Shown here in pieces: positions 21,757 to 33,835 of a DNA stretch of 64,000 bases. The translations under genes and the position numbers were made by a program. Location: contig CP142458.1 in assembly GCA_038049695.1 (NCBI GenBank), positions 42,749,501-42,813,500 of the forward strand, in the 5' to 3' direction. A model generated the notes under the pieces. That model saw only the letters and a program-made list of their open reading frames with translations, made no database searches and was not told the DNA's origin. Within the stretch, counting starts at the first letter, position 1. Each line of letters opens with the position of its first letter. This DNA is from Cinnamomum chago (taxonomy: Eukaryota > Streptophyta > Magnoliopsida > Laurales > Lauraceae).

Positions 21757-23250
21757 AAAAGCCGCATCTAGGCCATGTTGGATAGAAGAAGAAAGGGCCT
21801 TGCCTTGGGGGGATGGCCCCCCAAGGGACTTCGATCACCTCGTGGTGTTTGTTACAGTAGAGCTTCTTTGCGCAGTGTTTGGGCTTTGGAGATTTTTCTG
21901 GGAATTTTCCTTCTTGGATTCTGGATTTTTTCCGGCTTTTCTCCTTCTGTTTCTTCTTGGAATGACCCCTTTTTATAGGCTTTTGGTAGCCATGGGCTGA
22001 GTTTATGAGCATTGATGGCATTGATGCTCCATGATGGGAGAATTGATGGCATTGATGCTCCATGATGGGAGGAGTTACAAGTTTTAATTCATTTATTTTG
22101 TAACTCCTTTTTCTTGGCTTTTGATTGGCCGATGGAGAATGATGGGCATTTAACCGCCTTTAATCTCCATGATGAAAGGAGTTTCATGGTTTTAATGCCA
22201 TGATTGCTTTGATTTGTAACTCCTCTTTCCTTGCTTCTGATTGGGCCGTCCAAAATAATGGGTTAATAACCGCATTAAGTTGTCATAAAATGGGTCAATT
22301 AACAACATTAAGTGGTCGCCGGGGCATTTGAAGAGTCGCGGGCCGTATCGTGTCATTTGAAATTCTTCTTGTGATGATCGCCGATGGACCCACATGTCGT
22401 TTGTTGTCAGATGACAATACAACTTCAGACATTGATTGATACCAGTGGGCCGGTAACATCTGTCTTGTCAATTTCTTGATCAATCGGGTAGAATACGCAC
22501 TTTCTTGGTTGGCCGATTGGCGATTTTAAAGCGATCAATGATGACATGATGCTCTTGTCGGCGGATCTGTGATGTTAATGAAGATCGATGGACTGTGAGC
22601 CTCAAAAGTCAGAATTTTAGAAAACCACAGGGGTCGAAAATCTCGAAATACGAAAAGGGTCGGAAAAATGGTCATCCGGCGAAAATCCGGCGACCCGGAT
22701 TTCCAGGGTTGGGATTTTTTCCCTTTGGTCGCCGTCTTTCGGCCGTTTCTCCGATTTTTCGATTCTTTTTTTTTATTTGATATTTTTTCTGACATTTTTG
22801 TACATGTTTTGGCCTGATTTCCCTGTAGAAAACTTGAAGAGAAGCCTTGCATATCGGAGAGCGAAGTTTCTTATTTTTCGGGAAAGCTGCAGACTTTGTC
22901 GTGTAAAGCTGCCGATTTGCCATCAGAAGCCAAACTAGGTCAAACAATGTCGGAATGACCTGAAATTTGAGGTGGAGCCTCCGGAGCAGTAGATAAGACC
23001 AACCATAGGCTTTTGTTTGAGTTTTGGAGCCTATGTGGGGTCCCGTCGCCAATGGACTTGATTTTGTTGTGAGGGAGACGCCGCGCTTTGATGTGTGGTC
23101 AACCGATGTCCGATTGACCTGAAATTTGATGGGAGCCTATTGAAGTCATTTTGAGATGATCCATTAGCTCCGATTTGGATGTCATGGTCCCGGGAAGCTC
23201 CGCCGCGGGGGGGCTTGATTTTGTATCCGAGCGTCAAAGCCGGGTGAAAC
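21757..23250. repeat. LTR 'T' middle part with internal repeats
   Basis: Contains a 33-bp head-to-tail duplication around 22010-22070 (TTGATGGCATTGATGCTCCA unit) and two diverged units of about 130 bp with TTGTAACTCC (22060-22270). From about 22920 come units of about 150 bp with 'TGACCTGAAATTTGA' that continue beyond the nested LTR to 25380. No gene seen. Confidence 0.6.
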
Positions 23251-25000
23251 TGTTGGAATATAGGTGGGCCATTCAGATAGGTTTCAAAACTTTTGATCCA
23301 CTTAATGTAGGGATCAACTATCTAGAAGGCAATAAACCCAATCCAGGATGCAATCCCTCAAACTCATAAACCATGTACAGCAACATAACCTATCTAGAAG
23401 ATAGAAAATAACACCTAAACATGCAATCACGAAATCTACAATATACAAAGATGTAGATTATACCTTTGGAGCTTAGTTGTGCTCTAATGGAGAATTTGAA
23501 TTCTTTTTTTGATGATGAACACCTTCACTTAATCAAATCAGAATCTCCAACACCTTTTGATCTTCCAAGTTATGACCCATATCAGATTCTCTTTTCTCAA
23601 GAAGATGGTGGAATCTCCAAGAGAAAACCCTAAAGGAAACTAGAAGAGAAACTAGAAGTGGGAACGAGAGAGATGGACGTGTGCAACTCTTGCACTAAGG
23701 GTCTTGGGCGTGAATTCCAACATGGGATTATGCATAGGGACGTCCAAAGGCTCCTCTCCTCCTTTTATAGCATTCAAGCCACCTCCTCTTTCTAATTGAA
23801 ATAGAAGTCTTACTTCCACTACAATTAGTTGCTTACTAAATCACAATTAGAAGTCTTACTTCAAATATGATTAGTAACTTCCTCTATTACTAATTAAAAT
23901 AGAAGTCTCACTTCCATTAATAATTAATAACTTACTATTACCACTATTAGAAGTCTCACTTCAAATAGAAATAGTAACTTTCTATTTCTTTTTAGAGTTC
24001 TACTATAATTAGTATCTTTCTAATATCTTGGGCTAGCGTGGGGACCACTAGGGATTCCTTAGAAAGCTGGCTCCAACTGGGATAGTGATCCCACATCTCA
24101 TGTGCAATCCGGGCTTACAGTTAATTGCAAATAACTCCACTATATAAATGCAATTGCACTCCAGTCTTAGAATAAATTACAATGAAGACCCTAAACTTCC
24201 ACATTACCACAAGTAGGCCCCTCCATCTATATCCATGGACCAATTGGACCTGTCCACCAAATTAGATCCATATCTTATTATCCTTGAGCTCCAATTAATT
24301 ATAATGATCATTTGGTATCGATCCAATTAACTCTTAATTGGAATGGGTGCGCACTTACCAATGATAAATCCATTAATTGGCACAAGGGGATATTAAAGAT
24401 AGATTCCATCTTGACTATTGAATGTTCCCACAGCTCTACTACCACTTACCCAAATCACCGAGGTGTTGACATACAATTGGCCTCACTCATTGGTGACTCA
24501 AAGCAAATGAATAGATAGAAACTTGAGTTCATTAATGTCTCAAGATCATGAGCCTATTGCTAGGGAATTATGAGAGCAGACCTTAAAATAAAGACAGTGT
24601 CTATAAGGTTCTTCTCATGGTCCTTTAATACATCCAATATACCAGCACCATGATCCAGAATCTTACATTCCGATGATCGAGACAAATCACACTATCTTAT
24701 AGTGATCAAAGTGCTGCAACCTTGTCAGATGAGATATTTAATCTCATCACTGGTTGTGAAGATATTTAAGTATAAGATTTGCAATACATATCTCCTGTAT
24801 GTGGATCTCATCCATACACATGCATTATATTTAGTATACTTGTGGACTCCGGTTCATCTCATGAACCATTATGTCATTTGTATTGGTTATGTGTAAGTAT
24901 ATAATTAAACACCATTCATCTCATGAAAGGAAAGCATGATTGTATTGATAAATAAAGAAATGAATCAATTTATTACATCATATACTTGGTATTGAGACCA
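23251..25000 (-). mobile_element. Ty1/copia LTR nested in LTR 'T', 5' end lost
   Basis: Begins TGTTGGAATATAGGTGGGCC and is collinear with the copia LTR 32158-33835 almost throughout. The terminal ATAATCTAACA expected on the right is missing, since the sequence leaves the LTR after 'attgagacca' at 25000. No target-site duplication can be demonstrated. The tandem units of about 150 bp of the host LTR continue on both sides. Confidence 0.8.
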
Positions 25001-25497
25001 GGTCAAACGTCTTCAGAATGACCTGAAATTTGACTGCAGCCCTTTGGAAACATGTTGAAGCCACCCATGTGCTCTATTTGATGAGTGATTGCCTCGGTGG
25101 TTCTCGCCACTGAGAGGCTTGATTTCACTGTTCGAGGGTTGATGGAGGATCAAACGTTGTCGGTTTGACTTGAAATTTGACACAGAGCCTTTTGGAGGTA
25201 TTTTGGGACTATTTGTAGGCTCTGATCGAAGTTTTGATGTCTTCGACATTGTCGCCGCCAGGAGCGCCTGTTCAACTGTCGGAGGAGTGAAGTTAGACCA
25301 AATGATGTTGGAATGGCCCAAAACTTCATGTGTACCCCGCTTTTGACTGTTTTGAAGGATGTTACAGATTTTGTTTGATTCTGACAAGATCTGATGCTTG
25401 AAGCGGCATTCGCCTATTTGTGGTAGGATACGGCTCCATGTGGCTTTTTTATGTTGAGAATGTGTGAAGAGGCAAAGTGTTATTTTTGGTGTCAACA

Positions 25498-26724
25498 AAT
25501 GCCCCCTTGAGGTACAACGACGAGTTGCATAACTTTTGAAGTTGATATGCCTCGAAGAGAAGTTTGAAGGAGAGTTTTTGATTTGACCAAGTGTTTTTGA
25601 GCAGTTTTCTTTTTGGTAGGGTAGTCTTTTGAGTTTCCAAGGGGATTTTATGGTAGTGAAAGGGATCACGTACCATCTCAAGGCAAAGTTTTGAAAATGA
25701 CATGCGGGATTTGGATTTTGGGTTTTTCCTTTTGGCCTTGTGAACCTAAGGGCTTTATGTGGCACATTAGGCGGTCAAGAAGGGTTTTTTTGTTTTTGAG
25801 CTTGTGACCTAACAAGCTGTATGTGGCAAGGTTAGGGGTTAGGGTTTGATTTTTTATTTTGACCTTGTGACCTAACAAACTGTATGTGGCAAGTTGGGGG
25901 GGTTAGGTTTGGTTTTGGTTTTGACCTTGTGACCTAACAAGCTATATGTGGCAAGCTAAGGGGCCAGGTTTGGATTTTTGTGGAATGTCAATTTCAAGAT
26001 TTTGGCTCAATTTGGTATATGAGGTTGGATGGTTTGAATTTTGGAAGCTCATGAGGCTTGGATTTTTTTGTATGGTCCAATCAACTCAAAATAGGCATGG
26101 AACCATTTTTGTATGCTCTTGGTAAGAGTGATTTTTCTTTGACTAAAAGCCTCGTTTAGTGCCTAGGTGGTCAAACCTGGCTCATGTGGGCTAACCCATG
26201 AGACCTTAAGCTTTAAAGATGGCTTAGATCTCATGTGGTGTAATTTTGTAGAGAATATCTAAAAATATCTCCTTTGGATAGAGAATATTTTAAAATATCC
26301 CTAATTGGAGAGAATCTCTTATGTTCCCTTTATTTTGGGAGAGAATTTCTCAGGATATCTTTCTTTGGGAGAGAATCTCTCAAAATATCTTTCTTTAGGA
26401 GAGAATCTCTCAAGTTTCCTCTCTTTTTAGGAAAGAATTTCTCAAAGAATCTTTCTTTTGGGAAGGTTGCTAAATTGTAGCACTTACCTCCTTTCTTTTC
26501 TCCTTTGTTTCCTTCTTTGGCTTGCTCTCTTCTACAAAAAGCAAGGGGAGATTGGATCTCTTGCTTCATTGCTTTCTTTTGCAAAAATCTTCAAGAGTGC
26601 TTCAAGACCAAGAGACTTTCTCCTTCAAAGATCTTCAAGCTCTTCTTCTTCTTCATCAATGGCTTCAAGTAAGTCTTCTTTTGCAAGAAAACTCCATGTA
26701 GAAGTAGGATGAATAAAAAAAGTT
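25498..26724 (-). mobile_element. 3' internal region of element 'T' with PPT and two tandem repeat blocks
   Basis: The PPT (complement of 25498-25510) abuts the LTR. Positions 25730-25975 hold four diverged units of about 63 bp ('TTGTGACCTAACAAGCTGTA' core), and 26240-26460 holds six or seven units of about 35 bp ('GAGAGAATCTCTCAAAATAT' core). Such repeats between pol and the 3' LTR are known from plant gypsy elements. No reading frame is recognisable. The region breaks off at about 26724 into copia RT. Confidence 0.6.
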
Positions 26725-27196
26725 CTTGAGTATACCCTTTCGCAACAAGCCTGGCCTTAAAGGTCTCCACTCTTCCATCTAGTCCTATTTTTCTCTTGTA
26801 GAACCACTTGCACCCAATAGGTTTAATATTGTCAAGCAAGTCCACAAGTGTCCAGACCTGATTGGAGTACATGGACTCCATCTCAGCTTTCATAGCTTCT
26901 TGCCTTAGTCCCGAATCTATGTCATTGATTACTTCATCATAGTTATAGGGATCTTGTTCCAGTTCCTCTAGGATTGCTTCATAAGACTCTCCCAAAAACA
27001 AGAACCTATTAGGTGACCTAACAATTCTCCCACTACGACGAGGCACTAGTGTAACTACTGGGTTAGGTATGGGAAGGTTTTTTTCAAGTTCGGTCATTCT
27101 TGGATTTGGAATTGATCGCTCTTGAATTTCTTCCAAGATAACCTTCTCTAAAGATTTCCGATCAATCATATAATCTTCCTCCAGAAAAAACCACAT
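26725..27196 (-). pseudogene. Ty1/copia hinge and reverse transcriptase start (copy X)
   Basis: The minus strand encodes 'TLVPRRSGRIVRSPNRFLFL', then 'EAMKAEMESMYSNQVWTLVD' and 'KWFYKRKIGLDGRVETFKAR' up to LVAKGYTQ. This is the beginning of the copia RT domain. A block of element 'T' cuts it off at 26724; RT resumes at 14830. It is the best preserved RT N-terminus in the window. Confidence 0.9.
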
Positions 27197-28294
27197 TGGT
27201 GCCGACTAGCACTTTCTGCTCTCTGGGATTATAGAATAACCAACATTTAGTTCCTTTGGGATACCCTATAAAAATGTATACTTCCGACTTTGATTCCGAC
27301 TTATCCGTCTTAACCTTCAGCATGTGTGCCGGACAACCCTAAATATGTAAATGTTGTAGACTAGACTTTCGCCCGGACCACAACTCCCGGGGAGTCTTAG
27401 GTACTGACTTAGATGGTATGAGGTAGTATCCAAGGCATACCTCCAAAAGGATATAGATAATTCTGAGAAACTTAACATAGACCTGATCATATCTAAAAGA
27501 GTTCGGTTCCTTTTTTCTGTCACTCCATTCTATTGAGGCATACCAGGAGCAGACAACTGGGATAGAATCTCATTCTCTAATAAGTATCCCACAAATTCAG
27601 CAGAGGGATATTCCCCTCCTAGATCTGATTGAAGAGTCTTGATACTTTTACCTAATTGCTTTTCCGCTTCCGCTCGAAACTCTTTGAACTTTTCAAAAGC
27701 CTCGGACTTGTGGTGCATGAGGTATCTGTATCCATATCTTGAGTAATCATCTGTGAAAGTGATGAAGTACTCACATCCTCCTCTCGTTCCAATATTTATG
27801 GGTCCACATACATCAGTTTGTACTAATTCCAATAAAACTTTGGCCCTATTTCCCGTAGATGAAAAAAGTCTTTTGGTCATTTTGCTTTCCAAACAGGACT
27901 CATAGACAAGTATTGGTTCTACCACCAATGAAGGCAAGATACCATCTTTCACTAGCCTGTCAATCCTATTTAGGTTAATATGACCTAGCCTCAGGTGCCA
28001 AAGTTTTATTGGATTAGATGAAGGTGACATTCTCTTTAATGATGGCCTATTGATTATTTTGGTAACATGTATCTCATACATTGTGGGAGTTAACAAATAA
28101 AGTCCATTGATTACCTTGCCGGAACATATAAAAGTACTGTTCCTCTTTATGACAACTTCAATACCAAAAGTAATAGAATAACTATTATTCACTAAACTAG
28201 AAACTGAAATTAAATTCCTCCTTAAAGACAGTACATGTAATGTATCTGACAAAATCAACTTATTATCTGAAAACAGTAAAGTAACAACTTCCAT
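27197..28294 (-). pseudogene. Ty1/copia GAG-pre-integrase and integrase (copy X)
   Basis: An open stretch of 254 codons (28294-27530) reads 'LWHLRLGHINLNRIDRLVKD' (zinc-binding region), then 'VQTDVCGPINIGTRGGCEYF' with the first catalytic Asp and 'TLQSDLGGEYPSAEF' with the second Asp. A frameshift near 27525 is followed by 'EKRNRTLLDMIRSMLSFSEL', which should contain the catalytic Glu region, and by the C-terminal part to 27197. Integrase inserts the element DNA; this copy is inactive because of frameshifts and the splitting of pol. Confidence 0.9.
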
Positions 28295-28440
28295 TGAAAC
28301 CGCCTTAGCATCCGATCCTAAGTTAACAATGATTTCTCTGCCACTAAGCTTCCTGGTTTCCCAGAACCCCTGTAACGAATTACAAATGTGATTAGTTGCA
28401 CCGGAGTCAACACACCAGGATTCTGAAGTACTAGTTGCAA
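28291..28440 (-). pseudogene. Ty1/copia aspartic protease fragment (copy X)
   Basis: The minus strand reads SESWCVDSGATNHICNSLQG with the catalytic DSGA motif, followed by 'RKLSGREIIVNLGSDAKA', in frame with the integrase reading downstream. The N-terminal side is cut by the plus-strand LTR insertion at about 28446. Confidence 0.88.
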
Positions 28441-29513
28441 AACTTGTTGTAAATTTATACTAAAAACATACTTTATGTATTTGTCTTTGACTGATTCATT
28501 CTTAGTGTATTATTTCTTCTCATCTAACTGAGATTTTGTATGGGCAAATGGTTGCATTATTATGCATGTGAGTATCTTTTATTCTATAAAGTAGACAAGT
28601 TGGTGTGTAGAGTTTTACTTATACACGGAAGACTTATTTATCGATTCTTATAGAATATAAGTTGTTGTTCACAATCTAGATGGATTTGAACATACCATCG
28701 GTACGATTGTAGCATGATGTTTCAGCAGGCTTGTCTTGGCTGTGGCTGCGGGAAACGGTATAGTTTCGACTCATTAAGATGATGAAATCTTAACGTGGGG
28801 AGATTGATAAGCATTTAATAACAAGAAGCTCAAAATACTTGGGGAGATTGATAAGCATTTAATAACAAGAAGCTCAAAATATTATTTTGAGAATAAGGAC
28901 ATGAGTGCAATTATAATTCTTTAGTGGACTGAATTATAATTTATGGAACTAGGATTCTAATTTGGGTCGAATTAGGGTTTCCTGTTTCCATAAGGAGCCT
29001 ATCCTTATTTCCTTCTTAAGGTCCCTATTGTAGCCTATAAATATGTGCTACTGCTCTTTAGGTTAAGAACAAGAAAAGTAAGAGAGAATTCTTAGTTTTG
29101 GAGAGCAGAGGAGAATTCACAGAAGATGCCCACTCCCTGGCGCTAGTTCAAGCATATAGGAATACAGTAGAAGATCTTGAGGTTTTCGGGTTGCTGTAAG
29201 ACCGAGATCAAATCAGAGAGATCTCGCAGGTATCATTTAAACATATTAGTTCAAAGTTATTTCCGCAGTGATCTGTACGCAATGTGTAGAGATCCTGGTT
29301 TCTACTCGTTACTAACAGATCACACCATTCTTCTTGAGAAAAGAGATCTGAAGTGGGTCATAGCGTGGAAGACAACAAGGTCTTGGAGATCCTAATTTGA
29401 TATAAGAAGAGTTCTTGTTCAAGCTAATTGTCTTCTTCTCGGGTACTTGATCCCTTAGTCAAGTGGGTCCAAAGTTTTGAAAACCTATCCACGAGGCCCA
29501 CCTACTTCCAATA

Positions 29514-29529
29514 ATTGGTATCAGAGCCA
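29514..29529 (+). promoter_or_regulatory. Primer-binding site (initiator Met tRNA)
   Basis: ATTGGTATCAGAGCCA immediately after the LTR end. TGGTATCAGAGC is complementary to the 3' end of plant initiator tRNA-Met, the usual copia primer. Confidence 0.88.
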
Positions 29530-29784
29530 TACCTCATCTCTAATCATGTTAGATCAGTAAGCTTGTTCTAATCTTTGCATGAGATGCGAAGAGAATAGAG
29601 CGAGGGCTATGTAAGGATCAGTTTTAATGGATTTTCTTGGTTTTAGAGTAGATCCATGCTTGGATAATCACAAAAGGGTTTAACAATTATGGAAAGATGG
29701 TAGGAAGCCATTGGAACACTTTAGAAGTGGTTTAGAACAGATTGGAGACGAACAGGAAAACCCAAGTTACTAGTCTTCGTCAGT

Positions 29785-29855
29785 TCGGTCGACCTGGCCC
29801 CGTGCTCGGTCAACCGGGTGCCTGTAGGTTGGTCAACCGAGCCCTTTGAGCCCTT
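29785..29855. repeat. Palindrome array C1 (GGTCGACC class) in copia leader
   Basis: GGTCGACC (29787-29794), then CGGTCAACCGGG and TTGGTCAACCGAG, three units in 70 bp, immediately before the truncation point of the plus-strand copia remnant. Confidence 0.7.
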
Positions 29856-29879
29856 TGCCCGTGCTTGGAACACTTCATA

Positions 29880-30509
29880 AGAGCAGTTGGCTTCTTTTTC
29901 ATGATCCCCTTTAGTTGCTACCAGCTGGCTAGACAGCTCAGCTAGGGTCAGATTCATTTTATTGATATTATAATTAATCTTTAAATGGCTGGATGTGACT
30001 CGAGGATCATGTCGATCTGCGATTCTGCATCAATCGCAACACCGTACATCTAACTCATTCAATGAGTCCATCATTTTCAACATGTGATCTTGTACTAGGG
30101 TTCCCTCAGCCATCTTAGTGCTCATGAGTACCCTCATAGCAGCCAACCTAGCAGGCCTCCGTTGGTCTCCAAACATCTCTTTTAAGTTCGATATAATATC
30201 GAATGCAGTCTTATATGATTGATGTTGGTGCTGTAAAACACTAGACATAGATGCCTGTATATAGCACCTGGCCATCTCATTGTCTTTGATCCATTTGGTG
30301 TAAAGGTCTTTTTGGTCCTGTGGTGCATCTGGCTCAGGCTCCTCAAGGCAAGGTGTGGTAAGGACATATTTGTATCCTGAAGCAGTCAGGACAATATCAA
30401 GGCTCCTTTTCCAGTCTACGTAGTTGGATCCCTCCAACTTATTTTGGTTGAGGATGGTCGCAAGTGGATTGAAAGTAGTGAGATCATGCTGTAGCACATA
30501 ACCATACAT
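29880..30509 (-). pseudogene. Ty1/copia gag (copy X)
   Basis: Gag forms the virus-like particle. The 159-codon open stretch 30509-30030 has 'NQNKLEGSNYVDWKRSLDIV', 'TKWIKDNEMARCYIQASMSS' and 'MFGDQRRPARLAAMRVLMST', the plant copia gag (UBN2-type) domain. After a frameshift, MNLTLAELSSQLVATKG continues to about 29880. The zinc knuckle (CX2CX4HX4C) expected before the protease is not found, because the plus-strand LTR insertion replaces that stretch. A start at 30509 is plausible but not proven. Confidence 0.88.
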
Positions 30510-32142
30510 TCAATTAAAGAATATAAATGACATTAAGGTTTAGTATTTTACCAAATTTATGTGGAAATCCTCATAACCACTAAATTCAGAATAAATCGGA
30601 ATTCCAATCCCTTGGGGTTATGCCTCCTTAAGGAGTGCGAATACCACCTAGACTGGTGCGGATCAAAATTAGTCAAAATTAGGATTAGACTAACTATCCA
30701 TGAACTCCGTTCATCCATTATCATCTAGGTATCTCATACCAAATAATGTATGACTCCCAATTAACTTTGGTTTCTAAAATACATGAGGCAAATCCTTGGG
30801 GATACTATATCACTATTTTAGTTAAGTGTGGCCCGCCAACTAGCATTGCGTGACAACCGTTGTGGGCAACTCCTCCTTGGGGAGTGGGCCCCCACCCTGT
30901 CTCTCCAACACTATCCATAAGGAGATCCATATCTAGTAACCAGACAAATAAAAGCCCTCTATGGGGAACGGCCATTCTCAAGATGGCGCGAGGCTAAAAC
31001 TTTCCTTAAAATGGACTTATGGTGGACAACCATGGGGATTTCTCAATTTAAATGCTCGGCTTCCACTTAATATTTTAGAATTGAAGATTTCCTTTTAAGG
31101 TCTATGGGCCCACATATATAAATATCAATTCATCTCATGATATGACCAATGAATGGTTCAAAGTCAAGTTCTATGTAAGGAAAGTCCAGTTTCTAAGATT
31201 AGTGGTGCTAATGGGTCCATCTCATGGGTCCACCAACACTAATTAGAACTCTTTCCAAAATTAATTTGATTTGACCAATTTTGGTAACTGTTATATTTGG
31301 ATCAGATTTGGAAATATTCTATATAAGCAATCATCCATAAATAGAAAGTGCTAAAAATAGAATCTAGTCCTCTCCACCACATCGCCCAAGCGGAATAGAC
31401 TTCTTGGACTTTTTAGACTTTCCAAAACTTTGGGATTCCTCAAACTCTTTGAGCATCTCCAAAACACTATTGGCAATCTTCAAACTTTTTTATTAGGAGT
31501 CCAACTTCACTTTCCTTATTCGTCTTGGACACCGCCAGAATTTACAAAATTAGAAAATTACATAAATTCCTATGCCTCAAAGATGAGACTTATGTGGTAA
31601 TCTAATAATGAAAATAAAAGGGCTATAGGGAAATTCACCATGCCATGCCCTTTTATAGGAAACCAAGGAAACCATGATGCCCTTTACACTTAGCCTCAAA
31701 TAAACCAACAACCATAAAAAGAAAGTAAAAGTCTTGTAGGCCATATGGAGAGGACATGAACCTGCAAAGTTAGTATCATAAACATAGTAGGGACTAGGTT
31801 ACCAGTCATCATCTCATGATGAAAAACAGGGATAGCCAAAAAAAAAAAAAAAAAGAATTATGCACACTGTGCACTCGAGCGGGCTGGAATCCGCTCGAGC
31901 ACCCACTTCCAGAACCTGGGTCCGCTTGAGCGTATGGAGGTCTGCTTGAGCGCCCGGCCTAGAATTCCTACAGAAAAACTGATTTCTTGCCCGAACTAGT
32001 CCCTTCTCATGCATACATAAAAGATATAAGATGCACAAAAACATCAAAACTCATTCTTACATAGCCCTAGGTCTACCCACTTTGCATCTCAAGCAAAGAT
32101 TAGATCTAGATGACTGATCTAACATGATTAGAGATGAGGTAT
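30510..32142 (-). other. Copia copy X 5' leader (noncoding)
   Basis: 1.6 kb between PBS and gag without a credible ORF. It contains an A-run on the plus strand (about 31838-31855) and palindrome array A3. A leader this long may contain an intron; I cannot place splice sites. Confidence 0.6.
31873..31960. repeat. Palindrome array A3 (CTCGAG class) in copia leader
   Basis: Four units: CACTCGAGCGGGC, TCCGCTCGAGCACC, TCCGCTTGAGCG and CTGCTTGAGCGCCC. The core is the same as in the gypsy LTR arrays A1, A2 and A4, although the host is a Ty1/copia element. Confidence 0.8.
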
Positions 32143-32157
32143 GACTATGATACCAAT
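32143..32157 (-). promoter_or_regulatory. Degenerate primer-binding site of copia copy X
   Basis: The minus strand reads ATTGGTATCATAGTC directly after the 5' LTR, one or two changes from the initiator-Met PBS TGGTATCAGAGC. Confidence 0.82.
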
Positions 32158-33835
32158 TGTTGGAAGTAGGTGGGCCTCGTGGATAGGTTTTCAAAACTTT
32201 TTAACCCACTTGATTCAAGGATCAAGTACCCATAAGGCCATAAACCATATCCAGGATCCAAGAACCACAAACTCATGATCAAGATCAGTAAATCACTATC
32301 TCTAAGATAGAAAATAGTAGTCAACAAGCAACCATAAAATTCGCAACATCCAAGAATGTAGATTATACCTTAGGAGCTCGGTTGTACTCTAATAGAGGAG
32401 AAGACTTGCTATATGAAGAACTCTTTCTTAGTAGTTAATTAGGATCTCCAAGACCTAATTGTCTTCCACGCTATGACTCGTTTCAGATCTCTTTCCTCAA
32501 GGAGAATGGTGGAATCTCCAAAAGAAAACTACTAGAACCTCAAAGCAAACCAAAAGATAAACTAAAAGAGAGAGGAGAAGGAGATGGGCGTGTGCAACTC
32601 TTGCACTTACTAGGGCTGGGCATGAGTTCCAATATGTGGAATTAGCATGGGGACGTCCAACACAAAGCTCCCTTATTGATATCAAAAGCAACCTCCAATT
32701 ACTAATTAATAATAGAAGGGTCACTTCCATAAGAATTAGTAACTTTCTTCTTCTAATTATTATTAGAAGTCTCACTTCCATAATAATTAGTAACTTTCTA
32801 TTTCCTTTCCTTTTGAGTTCAAGCATAATTAGTAATGATTTAATTATTGGGCTAGTGTGGGGACCACTAGGGGTTCCATAGAAAGCTGGCTCCAACTGGG
32901 ACACCCTGACCCCACATCTCATGTGCAATCCGGGCCCACAGCTAACCGTAAATAACTCCACTATACATATGCAATTGAACTCCAGTCTTAGGAATGAATT
33001 ACAAAGAACGCCCTAAACTTCCCTATCACCCAAGTAGACCCCTCCATCTATATCCATGGATCAAATGGATTAAACCTGTCCAACTAATTTAGATCCACAT
33101 CTTATTATCCTTGAGACCCAATTAATCACAGTGATCATTAGTACCATCAAATTAACTCTTAATTGAGATGAGTGCGTACTTACCAATGATAAATTCATTA
33201 ATTGGCACGAGAGGATAATAAAGATAGATTCCATCTTGACCATCGAATGTTCCCCCAGTCCTACTACCACATACCCAAGACACCGAGGTGTTGACCTACA
33301 GTTGGCCTCACTCATTGGTGACTCAAAGCAAATGAATAGACAGAAACTTGAGTTCATTAATGTCTCAGGATTGAGAGCCAATTGCTAGGGAATTATGAGA
33401 GCAGACCTTAAAGTATAGACAGTGTTTCATAAGGTGCTTCTCATGGTCCTTCAATACATCCAATGTACTAGCACCATGATCCAGAATCTTACATTCTGAA
33501 AATCGAGACAAATCACACTATCTCATATGATCAAAGTGTTGCAAGCTTATCAGATGAGATGCCCAATCTCATCACCGGTTGTGAATCAATTTAAGTATAG
33601 GATTTGCGACACATGTCTCCCGTATGTGGATCTCATCCACACACATGTATTACATCTAGTATACTTGTGGACTCCAGTTCATCTCATGAACCATCATGTC
33701 ATTCATATTGGTTATGTGCAGGAAGTAATAAAACACCATTCATCTCATGAAAGAAAAGCAATGATTATATTGATAAATAAAGAAAAAAATCAATTTATTA
33801 CATTATCCACTGGATTGAGACCATATAATCTAACA
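32158..33835 (-). repeat. Ty1/copia 5' LTR (copy X), 1,678 bp
   Basis: The minus strand starts TGTTAGATTATATGG (33835) and ends CTACTTCCAACA (32158), followed by the PBS. TG...CA ends and collinearity with the LTRs at 7224-14398 and 23251-25000 define it. The matching 3' LTR of this copy is not identified, because its 3' half was lost at the join near 6985. Confidence 0.92.

Larger units (their letters stand above)
14831..25497 (-). mobile_element. 3' LTR of an unclassified LTR retrotransposon ('T'), split by two nested LTRs
   Basis: After removing the nested insertions (15405-21756 and 23251-25000), about 2.6 kb remains. It starts TGTTGACACC on the minus strand at 25497, just after a polypurine tract (complement of AATGCCCCCTTGA at 25498-25510), and ends GGGTCCATCA at 14831. 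TG...CA ends and the adjacent PPT identify it as a 3' LTR in minus orientation. It lies in the RT of copia copy X. I do not recognise the family and no coding domain is preserved. It contains diverged tandem units of about 150 bp. Confidence 0.65.
28446..29870 (+). mobile_element. Plus-strand copia LTR with internal sequence on both sides, nested between gag and protease of copy X
   Basis: The LTR end CCTACTTCCAATA (29513) is followed at once by ATTGGTATCAGAGCCA, the initiator-Met tRNA primer-binding site (29514-29529), and by a leader up to about 29870. Upstream, TGATAAGCATTTAATAAC begins the LTR at 28849 after a polypurine GGGGAGAT. This start, including the PPT, is duplicated at 28805 (44-bp period). 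The 28446-28800 part looks like pre-PPT 3' internal sequence. An LTR with internal DNA on both sides suggests a tandem or circular form. The LTR tail matches that of the neighbouring copia family. No coding region. Confidence 0.65.

Noticed and set aside
24961-25010. A complete right terminus for the copia LTR 23251-25000
   Set aside because: The expected ATAATCTAACA end is absent and no target-site duplication can be found.
25730-25975. GGGGTTAGGGTTT-like stretches suggesting telomeric repeats
   Set aside because: Only one or two imperfect telomere-like heptamers occur within a diverged unit of about 63 bp; there is no (TTTAGGG)n run.
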